This document shows positions 49,678-56,599 of a stretch of DNA of 56,599 nt, piece by piece; positions within the stretch are counted from its first letter, which is position 1, and every line of letters starts with the position of its first letter. A program made the translations under genes and the position numbers. Source of the stretch: Clostridia bacterium (GTDB lineage Bacteria; Bacillota; Clostridia; Oscillospirales; CAG-272); NCBI GenBank assembly GCA_017451915.1, contig JAFTNJ010000008.1:1-56599 (forward strand), in the 5' to 3' direction. Under the pieces are notes generated by a model. The model was not told the DNA's origin. It ran no database searches and saw nothing but the letters and a program-made list of their open reading frames with translations.

Positions 49678-51036
49678 ATGATCAATACACAGGACGTCCT
49701 GGAAACCATAGGCATGATCCGGGAGGAAAACCTCGACATCCGCACCATCACCATGGGCATTTCCCTGTGGGACTGCGTGAGCGAGGACACCGATCGGCTC
49801 TGCCAGCGGATCTACGATAAAATTACATCCAAGGCCAAACATCTGGTGCGCACGGGCGAGGAGATCGAAAAGATGTACGGCATCCCCATCGTCAACAAGC
49901 GTGTTTCGGTGACCCCCGTTTCTCTGATTGGCGGCACCGCCACCCCCGAGGGCTACCTCAAGATCGCCCATACCCTGCAACGGGCGGCCAACGAGCTGGG
50001 CATCAACTTTATTGGCGGTTTCTCTGCCCTGGTGCAAAAGGGCATGACCGAGGGGGCGCGGAATATGATCTCCATCATTCCCGAGGCCCTGACCGAGACC
50101 CAGAACGTTTGCTCCTCGGTGAACGTGGCCTCCACCAAGGCCGGCATCAATATGGATGCCATTGCCCTGATGGGCTCCACCATCAAGCGCGCCGCCTACC
50201 TCACCCGGGATAACAATTCCATTGCCTGCGCCAAGCTGGTGGTGTTTGCCAACGTGCCCGAGGACAACCCCTTTATGGCGGGTGCCTTCTGCGGCATTGG
50301 GGAACCCGAGGCCGCCATTAACGTAGGCGTCAGCGGTCCCGGCGTAGTGGCATCGGCCATTCGCCGCGCGGGAGATTGCAACCTCTCCGAGCTGGCTGAC
50401 GTCATCAAAAAAACCGCCTTCAAGATCACCCGTGTAGGACAGCTGGTGGCCAACGAGGCGGCAAAACGCCTGGACACCCCCTTTGGCATTGTGGACCTCT
50501 CCCTGGCACCCACCCCTGCCATTGGTGACTCGGTGGCCCACATTCTGGAGGGTATGGGTCTGGAATCCTGCGGTGCTCACGGCACCACGGCCGCCCTGGC
50601 CATGCTCAACGACGCGGTAAAGAAGGGTGGCGTGATGGCATCCTCCCACGTGGGTGGACTTTCGGGTGCCTTTATTCCCGTCTCCGAGGACGCCGGCATG
50701 ATCGCCGCCGCCGAGAAGGGAGCGTTGACCCTGGAGAAGCTGGAGGCCATGACCGCCGTTTGCTCGGTGGGTCTGGATATGATCGCCATTCCCGGGGACA
50801 CCCCCGAGGAAGTGATCGACGGCATTATTGCCGACGAGATCGCCATTGGCGTGGTGAATACCAAGACCACCGCCGTCCGTTTGATTCCCGCCTACGGCAA
50901 GAAGGCCGGCGACAGCGTGGAGTTTGGAGGCCTGTTGGGCTACGCTCCCGTGATGGAGCTGAACACCTACTCTCCCGCAAAATTCATCCGTCGCGGCGGA
51001 CGCATCCCCGCGCCCATTCATAGCCTGAAGAATTAA
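49678..51036 (+). CDS. UPF0210/PFL-family protein
   Basis: 452 residues, typical family length. Conserved text includes [13 protein letters not shown] near 21, [24 protein letters not shown] near 79, [21 protein letters not shown] near 203 and [18 protein letters not shown] near 273. It shares a glycyl-radical-like alpha/beta fold with PFL enzymes but the family has no glycyl-radical loop and an unproven role. GGAGGT precedes the ATG. Cotranscribed with the ACT protein. Confidence 0.93.
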   Translation: MINTQDVLETIGMIREENLDIRTITMGISLWDCVSEDTDRLCQRIYDKITSKAKHLVRTGEEIEKMYGIPIVNKRVSVTPVSLIGGTATPEGYLKIAHTLQRAANELGINFIGGFSALVQKGMTEGARNMISIIPEALTETQNVCSSVNVASTKAGINMDAIALMGSTIKRAAYLTRDNNSIACAKLVVFANVPEDNPFMAGAFCGIGEPEAAINVGVSGPGVVASAIRRAGDCNLSELADVIKKTAFKITRVGQLVANEAAKRLDTPFGIVDLSLAPTPAIGDSVAHILEGMGLESCGAHGTTAALAMLNDAVKKGGVMASSHVGGLSGAFIPVSEDAGMIAAAEKGALTLEKLEAMTAVCSVGLDMIAIPGDTPEEVIDGIIADEIAIGVVNTKTTAVRLIPAYGKKAGDSVEFGGLLGYAPVMELNTYSPAKFIRRGGRIPAPIHSLKN

Positions 51037-51067
51037 AAATAAACCCCTGGGGGGAAGGAGTCCCATC

Positions 51068-52207
51068 ATGAAAAATCAACAGACCGATGCCATGTCCTAT
51101 CTGCCTGCGGTATACGCCGTGGGAGAGAGTTATCAGATCGTTATGCCCTTTGCCGTGGAGGCCATTGTAAAGGTTGCGGTGGGAGATCGCGTGTTCTACG
51201 ACGATACCTGCGGCGTTCTTCGCTCCAGCGACCGCATTCATCGGGTGGAGGTTCCCATGTCCCTTTTGGACGCGGCGCGGGAGTACTCCGTGATCTATCG
51301 GGTCATCATCGACCGCAAGGCCTATTACCCGGAGATGGAGGAAGAGGTCTGCGTCACCTTTGATTTCCGCCCCCTGCCCCAGGATCGGGAGATCCGCATC
51401 TACCACCTCTCGGACACCCACAACATGGTGGAGGAGCCGGTGGCGGCCAGCGGGTATCTGGGAGACGCCATGGATCTGTTGATCCTCAACGGCGACATTC
51501 CCAACCACGCGGGCAAGCACGAGCATCTGGAAACCGTGTTCAAGCTGGCGTCGGCCGTAGCCAAGGGAAATATCCCCGTGATCTGCACCCGAGGCAATCA
51601 CGACGACCGCGGACGCTGCGCCGAGGATTTTCTCAACTACATCCCCCACCAAAACGGCAAGACCTACTACACCACCCGCATGGGACGCTACTGGTTCCTG
51701 ATTCTCGACTGCGGCGAGGATAAGACCGACGACCATGAGGAATACGGCAACACCATCTGCTTCCATCCCTTCCGTCGGGCCGAGACCGAGTTCCTCAAGG
51801 ACGTGATCCACAACGCCGAGAAAGAATATCTGGCCGAGGGCGTGGAGCACCGCTTGGTGGTCTGCCACATTCCCTTCACCTTCAGCAAGCTGGTGGAGCC
51901 CTTTGATATTGAAAAGGAGCTGTACGCCGAGTGGGCGCGAATGATGCGGGAGGAGATCCACCCCGAGCTGATGCTCTGCGGTCACCGCCATTTGGCCGAG
52001 GTTTGGGAGGTAGGAGGCAAGAACGACGTGTACGGTCAGGCCTGCCCCGTAATCGTGGGCTCCCGTCCCATTCGCCACAAGGACACCAAGGAGAAGGAGT
52101 TTATTGGTTGCGCCATCACCCTGGGCGACGGGAGTGCCAAGGTGGTGTTCAACCATCACAGCGGCGAGATCCGTGGGGAGCAAACCATCCCCCTGTGCGC
52201 GGAATAA
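51068..52207 (+). CDS. Calcineurin-like metallophosphoesterase
   Basis: 379 residues. An N-terminal ~100-residue strand-rich domain precedes the phosphoesterase domain with DTH near 118, NGD near 141, GNHDD near 178, VCHIPF near 266 and GHRH near 308, the full metal-ligand set for two metals. It likely cleaves a phosphodiester or phosphomonoester in the cytoplasm. AAGGAG precedes the ATG; 31 bases after the UPF0210 stop, so it may be the third gene of that operon. Confidence 0.9.
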   Translation: MKNQQTDAMSYLPAVYAVGESYQIVMPFAVEAIVKVAVGDRVFYDDTCGVLRSSDRIHRVEVPMSLLDAAREYSVIYRVIIDRKAYYPEMEEEVCVTFDFRPLPQDREIRIYHLSDTHNMVEEPVAASGYLGDAMDLLILNGDIPNHAGKHEHLETVFKLASAVAKGNIPVICTRGNHDDRGRCAEDFLNYIPHQNGKTYYTTRMGRYWFLILDCGEDKTDDHEEYGNTICFHPFRRAETEFLKDVIHNAEKEYLAEGVEHRLVVCHIPFTFSKLVEPFDIEKELYAEWARMMREEIHPELMLCGHRHLAEVWEVGGKNDVYGQACPVIVGSRPIRHKDTKEKEFIGCAITLGDGSAKVVFNHHSGEIRGEQTIPLCAE

Positions 52208-52222
52208 ATTGCAAAATGATTT

Positions 52223-52256
52223 GCGCCCAACCTCAATGAGGTTGGGCGCGTTTCTT
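52223..52256. terminator. Bidirectional terminator
   Basis: A perfect 12-bp stem GCGCCCAACCTC / GAGGTTGGGCGC with a 3-base loop, then TTTCTT; ends both the metallophosphoesterase and the minus-strand surface protein gene. Confidence 0.9.
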
Positions 52257-52260
52257 CTTA

Positions 52261-55200
52261 TTAAGGATTCAGCTCTACCAGGAGCAGGCCGTAGCCGTTG
52301 GGAGTATAGACCAAGGCGCGGCCGTCGGGCGTAAAGAGAACCTTTTCGGCATAAAAGTCCAGCTCGCGGGTCTGGCCGGCGGCGTTCTTCAATACCGTTT
52401 TTACCACGTAGCGGGTGTCGATGCACAGATATGCCGTCCCCGCCGTGGAGGTCTCCTGCACCTCCAGGCGCATATAGTTCCAAGGCAGCGTCAGAGTGAT
52501 CTCATCCCCAACGGGGCGCTCGGTGATCACCTGCGCGTTCAGATCGTACATCGTTCCGTCGCTCAGCTCAATGTAGTTGCTGTGCACGGTGATCTTAACG
52601 CCCGTGCCGTTGCCGGCATCCACGGTGCCCACCGCCTTGGCGTTGGCCGTATCGAAAATAAATACCTGCTTATGGGTGGTACCGGTTGCCACAATGAGCA
52701 GACGCGTGCGGTCGGGGCTCAGCAGCAGCGTAGGCTCATAGGTGCGCTGAATGGAAAGGAACTTCTTTGTGGAAAGGAAGAAGTTGATGACCTCGCAATG
52801 CTGATCGTTATGGGTCAGGAATACCCGATCTCCCACGATGAGGATCTGATCAACGTACTGGTACCGGTTTTGGGAACCGATCTTGGTTGCCACCTGCTCT
52901 CCGTCGCTCAGTCGGTAGGTGTGGACGTAAACGTCATCTCCCTGCCCCGTGGTGACTACCACATAATCGCTTCCCACGGCCAGAGCCGTAGCGTCACCGG
53001 AAACGGTAAAGCGGTGCAGCTCTTGGAGGTCGCTGCCCAGCACCACGATCACGGTGATCTTGCTTGCGCTGTCATATGCTCCGTAATAGGCGATGACGCC
53101 GGTCTCGGGATCTACCGCGGCCTTGCGCACCACCGTATCGGTCAGAACGGTCAGGCCTGTATTCTCATCCGCCAGTTGCTGCATTCCTGCCGCGCTGCCG
53201 TTTACAACGTCCTTGGCAATGCTCACGGCACCCTCTACGATGGAGGCCTTCAAAAAGCTGGTGCTCACGGTCTTGGCCGAGGCCCCCTCGGGACAGAAGA
53301 TCACGGCAACGTTCTTCCAAAGCTCGGCATATTCGTTCTTTTCCACCGCGTTCCATTGCTCCTCGGTGCCCTCAAAATAGATCACGTGGAGAGGGATCGA
53401 CTTGTAGAACGCGCCACTCTCGATGGTGGTGACGGTGGAGGGCAGAACGAGCACCTGCAGCTCCTTTGCTCGGGAGAAGGTATTGGCCGAAATTGTGGTC
53501 ATAAAGGAGGGAACGCGAATGGTTACGGCCGATCGCAAGGAAGTGGGAACCATAACGTCGGGCTCGGCTTGGGTAATGCCGGCCTGCTCGATCAGATCCT
53601 CGGGGATCTGAATATGCAGGGAGTTGTTCCCCCAGGAGGGTGCTTGATACGAGGTGATCGTATAGGTGCCGTCCTCTTTTTTATCCAGGTACACCGTAAT
53701 AAACTCCGAAACCTCGGCGCAGTAGTGTTCGCCGCAGGTGTTGCACGTATACAGGGAGAGATACCGCTCCTGGTTATCGTCGGTGGTTACCATCATGTTC
53801 AGAGATGCGGGACCGGCATGCCCAAAGGCAGGCACCGGGTTCTCCAGAACGTCGCCGCATCGGGTGCAGACCTCTACCATCAGGCCGTCCCGATCACAAA
53901 GCGCGTCGTAGCTCTTTTCGGCATCCAGCTCTCGCTTGTGTCCCAGAGGGGAGATCTCCACCACGTAGTCCTTATCGCACACGCTGCAATGATAGGACTT
54001 TTGTCCAAACTGATCGCAGGTGGGATCCACGGTGGAATTCTCGGTGAGCCGGTGAATGGTCAGACCAAGCTCGTTGTCCGGGACCGCCTCGTGATAGGTG
54101 CGCATCCGAGATTCGGTCATCTCGTAGGCAAAGTCAATGTCGATCTTCTGGGAGGTAGAATAATAGGACATAAGAACGTAAACGTCCAGCTCCTCGTTGT
54201 AGATAAAGATCCGATTGGCCACGGGAATTCCTTCCTTGGAGCCGACCTGGATCAGATAGACGTAGCGTTGATAGTAATCGTCGGCCACCTCCATGCAGGC
54301 GTCGGAGTTGAGCAGGACCTTTTGGTCGATGGTATAGAGCAGACCAAAGCTCTGTCCCGTCAGATTGGCAAACATCAGCTCCACGTTGTACAAAGGGAGC
54401 TGCCGCAAAAAGGCGGTAAATTCCTCCTCGGTCATGGAAAGCAGGGCGGCCGCCGCAGGGGCGGGCAGCGCGGGACGGCTCTCGCAGGCCTTGGTCGAGA
54501 TCTCCAGCACGGTGCTCTCCAGCAGGGGCTGCTCCCCAAGGGTCGCCTTATCTACGGTAAAGCGGAACACGCCGGTCTCCCGATTGACCTCCAGAGCACC
54601 CGTGAGGACGAAATCGGTCTCGGGAGCCATTTCCTTCAGAGTCAGGGTATAGGTGTGGGCAGTGTGATCCAGCACCAAGGAGCCCTCGGAGGTATCCTCC
54701 TCGCTCTTGGCGGAAAAGGTGATCTCGGTGGTGCCCTCGGTCTCCTTCTTTTGGTATTCCAGGGTCACCTGCTCGGCAGGCTCGCCCTCCACGCCCATGG
54801 TCAGCACAAAGCCGTTGGCCTCCTCGGCGTAGGAAAAGACCAGATCCATCAGGAAGGTCTCGGGTTCCGTCATATCCTCGTCTTGGGCGGTCACCGCGCA
54901 GGACGCGGACGCGATCCGTCCACCGCTGACCGTGTAGGAAAAGACGATCTCGTAGGTGGGGGGAAGTGCGTCCTTCAGCTCCACCAGGAGCATGGCCAGG
55001 GACTCATCGGTCTCGGAATAGAAGTATTCCTTCAGGGTGGGGTCGGTCTCGGCGGTGGACAGCAGGGAGTTGATCATATCCTTGATGTCATCCTGGTCGA
55101 GGCGGTACTCAACCCGACGCTCCAAACGGAAGGCCCCCTTGGCAAAGCCGATCTTGCTCTCGGGCGTCAGGATCTCGCTCCACTCGGTCAGCACGGGCTC

Positions 55201-55896
55201 CAGAGCCGTCATTATCTTGCGAAGCTCCTCCTCTTGCTCGGCCTGCAGCTTGTCAAGACTTTCCAGAGCTTCGATCAGCTCCTCGTAGCTCTCGCTATCC
55301 AGGGCGTAGTCCTTCGAGCCGCTGTCGGGATGGAAGATCGAGGCCTCCATGGCCTTGCGGATCTCCTTACGGGGAATGCTGAGGAACTGCTCGGGATCCT
55401 GGTACAGGCCCTGAATGGCCAGAACCTCGGGACTGTAATAGACGCCAAGCTTGACCTCGTCGGATCCAAAGGTCAGGGTGAATGAGGTGTGCCCCACAAC
55501 GCTGGAAAGGCTTCCCACCTCGGTGGATTGCAGGGTCATGGAAAGATCCCTGGACAATCCGGTAAACGCCTTGGGAAGATTGACGTCAATCCGGGACTCG
55601 GCGCCGGATTCCTGCCAGAGGGCGCTCAGATCCGAGAACAGGGTGGGGTCAAAAAAGACCTCCTCCATCGTGCTTCCCAAAGGATCGGCGGCAAGAATGG
55701 GCAAAAAGAGCACCAGAGCCACCACCGCGGCGGCCACCAGGACGCTGCCCGCGGAAACGAGGGAGATGATCAGCGCCTTTTTGCTCCGGGGTTTAGGCGT
55801 CTCCCCTTGAGGGAATTCGGTATAATACTCCACGCCCTGCTCTGCGGGGACGGGTTCTTGCTCTTCCGGACGGAATTGTTCGTTGTTTTGATCCAT
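52261..55896 (-). CDS. Large membrane-anchored surface protein with LRR and beta-propeller-like domains
   Basis: 1211 residues. A Pro/Glu-rich N-terminal tail is followed by one membrane span at about 41-68, so ~1140 residues lie outside the cell. Parts seen: a repeat-like helical/strand region (~75-600), a zinc-ribbon-like module with CSVC near 637, CTRC near 678 and CNTCGEHYC near 722, a BspA-type leucine-rich-repeat segment (~785-870; ITISANTFSRAKELQVLVLPSTVTTIESGAF) and a C-terminal strand-repeat domain (~900-1211), probably a beta-propeller. It may bind host or food polymers. No LPXTG sorting signal. Confidence 0.82.
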   Translation of the reverse strand: MDQNNEQFRPEEQEPVPAEQGVEYYTEFPQGETPKPRSKKALIISLVSAGSVLVAAAVVALVLFLPILAADPLGSTMEEVFFDPTLFSDLSALWQESGAESRIDVNLPKAFTGLSRDLSMTLQSTEVGSLSSVVGHTSFTLTFGSDEVKLGVYYSPEVLAIQGLYQDPEQFLSIPRKEIRKAMEASIFHPDSGSKDYALDSESYEELIEALESLDKLQAEQEEELRKIMTALEPVLTEWSEILTPESKIGFAKGAFRLERRVEYRLDQDDIKDMINSLLSTAETDPTLKEYFYSETDESLAMLLVELKDALPPTYEIVFSYTVSGGRIASASCAVTAQDEDMTEPETFLMDLVFSYAEEANGFVLTMGVEGEPAEQVTLEYQKKETEGTTEITFSAKSEEDTSEGSLVLDHTAHTYTLTLKEMAPETDFVLTGALEVNRETGVFRFTVDKATLGEQPLLESTVLEISTKACESRPALPAPAAAALLSMTEEEFTAFLRQLPLYNVELMFANLTGQSFGLLYTIDQKVLLNSDACMEVADDYYQRYVYLIQVGSKEGIPVANRIFIYNEELDVYVLMSYYSTSQKIDIDFAYEMTESRMRTYHEAVPDNELGLTIHRLTENSTVDPTCDQFGQKSYHCSVCDKDYVVEISPLGHKRELDAEKSYDALCDRDGLMVEVCTRCGDVLENPVPAFGHAGPASLNMMVTTDDNQERYLSLYTCNTCGEHYCAEVSEFITVYLDKKEDGTYTITSYQAPSWGNNSLHIQIPEDLIEQAGITQAEPDVMVPTSLRSAVTIRVPSFMTTISANTFSRAKELQVLVLPSTVTTIESGAFYKSIPLHVIYFEGTEEQWNAVEKNEYAELWKNVAVIFCPEGASAKTVSTSFLKASIVEGAVSIAKDVVNGSAAGMQQLADENTGLTVLTDTVVRKAAVDPETGVIAYYGAYDSASKITVIVVLGSDLQELHRFTVSGDATALAVGSDYVVVTTGQGDDVYVHTYRLSDGEQVATKIGSQNRYQYVDQILIVGDRVFLTHNDQHCEVINFFLSTKKFLSIQRTYEPTLLLSPDRTRLLIVATGTTHKQVFIFDTANAKAVGTVDAGNGTGVKITVHSNYIELSDGTMYDLNAQVITERPVGDEITLTLPWNYMRLEVQETSTAGTAYLCIDTRYVVKTVLKNAAGQTRELDFYAEKVLFTPDGRALVYTPNGYGLLLVELNP

Positions 55897-56599
55897 ACAA
55901 ATGATCTCCTTTCAAAGGGATGGGGTGAAAAAACAGCGTTTTTTGCTTCTTTTCCAATTTTAGTATAGCATAGTTATTAGAAAATGTCAAGTATTTTGTG
56001 TCAAAAAAATATCAACCGTTGATTGAGTCAATTCCTCAACGGCAACCGCCCTTGGGCTTTGGCGTTTCTTTTCATAATAAGGGAGGTAAAAAAGAGTGCT
56101 GTCCGCCATAGAGACGCACATTGCGCGTCCGCGAACGACCGATAGTCACCTTACGATGAATCGGAACCCTTCCTTATAAAAAAAGCCTAAACAGCCGCTT
56201 TTTTGGCTCTTTGGATGGCATGTTGTTTTTTCATTTTAATTATGTTACATCAAATGGTTGTTTTTTGTGAGACACTTTAGGAGTTATCTGTGTATTACGA
56301 TGGTGTTGCACTTCGTATGATAACATACCCACCTCCCTTTACACAAGGGAGCCTTTGCTTTCGCCGTTTCTTCTGCTTATAAAGTCATAACCACCGGCCG
56401 TGCCGGTGGCTTGCACCAGCCCCCTTGGGGCATGTCACACGCAGAGCCTATAGGCTCGTCGAATAATCCGTCGCTTGCGATAGTCGCCCTACCGCCACAG
56501 ATGTGGCAATTGCTAAACCCAAGCCTTCCCCAGTGGGGGAATGGTGTCATATGTCGCAAGCGACAAGTGACGGATGAGGTGTCCTTAACGAAAAGTAAC
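55897..56599. other. Gene-free end region with hairpins and repeats
   Basis: No gene. Between the promoter and 56200 lies an imperfect enclosing stem (ATAAGGGAGG near 56080 with CCTTCCTTAT near 56170) around smaller hairpins. 56391-56411 has CCACCGGC-CGT-GCCGGTGG and 56518-56560 an AAGCCTTCCCC-type repeat. A short minus-strand open frame at 56377-56559 is within repeat sequence. Confidence 0.55.
55962..55990 (-). promoter_or_regulatory. Promoter of the large surface protein gene
   Basis: Minus strand TTGACA (55990-55985), 17-bp spacer, TATACT (55967-55962) with TGC before it. Confidence 0.92.

Noticed and set aside
56377-56559. Minus-strand frame of 60 residues
   Set aside because: Lies in repeat/hairpin DNA without ribosome site or conserved features.

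Overview
The window reads as a chromosome segment of a Gram-positive anaerobe of the class Clostridia (Bacillota), probably a gut commensal. Support: strong AAAGGAGG-type ribosome binding sites before most genes, many TTGACA/17-bp/TATAAT promoters, ferredoxin-type and oxygen-sensitive enzymes, a split two-gene transketolase, B12-dependent methionine synthase with a separate reactivation protein, and BspA-like surface repeats. Species cannot be fixed from sequence alone. Most genes are GC-rich; a few small genes (29776-30237, 35015-35685) and the repeat islands are clearly AT-richer and look acquired.

Layout. 203-2908 (minus): two glycosidases (GH43-like and GH3). 3001-6593 (minus): a translationally coupled unit of a siroheme/4Fe-4S reductase and a complete FecBCD-type metal/cofactor ABC importer. 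6730-10559 (minus): BipA/TypA GTPase and a split transketolase. 10723-15577 (plus): Maf, MreB, a CPBP membrane protease and a class B penicillin-binding protein, i.e. a shape/elongation locus with mreC and mreD missing. 15656-23184 (minus): a six-gene catabolic operon (putative polysaccharide-active enzyme, 2-hydroxyacid dehydrogenase, TIM-barrel isomerase, FrdA-like flavoprotein, SDR, OYE-like Fe-S flavoenzyme) divergent from an AraC regulator at 23325. 24281-28200 (plus): metF, reactivation protein, metH, followed by a Gfo/Idh/MocA dehydrogenase. 29776-35685: mixed small genes, including a Crp/Fnr regulator divergent from a dicluster ferredoxin, an EamA exporter, a FliB-like protein and a four-helix-bundle (23S rRNA intervening-sequence type) gene. 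36038-36113: tRNA-Trp (minus). 36303-40737 (plus): a compact run of NERD protein, unknown protein, HAD phosphatase, TPR protein and a second Gfo/Idh enzyme. 40738-42590: a repeat-rich island holding one small gene with a structured leader RNA. 42678-46107: Gld-like ABC exporter with an accessory protein. 46656-49660: MATE pump, RHH protein, membrane protein, ACT protein. 49678-52207: UPF0210 protein and metallophosphoesterase. 52261-55896 (minus): a giant membrane-anchored surface protein. 55897-56599: no gene, repeats and hairpins.

Most notable for follow-up: (1) the leader at 41591-41732, whose first stem and whose terminator compete for the same strand, a candidate unassigned riboswitch or attenuator; (2) two hairpin arrays built on the same plan but with different 7-base words (35809-35999 and 40791-40954); (3) a 49-bp repeat with compensatory base changes that preserve a three-way-junction fold; (4) the 15.7-23.2 kb catabolic operon, which matches no pathway I can name; (5) a terminator whose 3' arm is the ribosome binding site of the next gene (46121-46171); (6) the siroheme reductase fused by overlap to an ABC importer.
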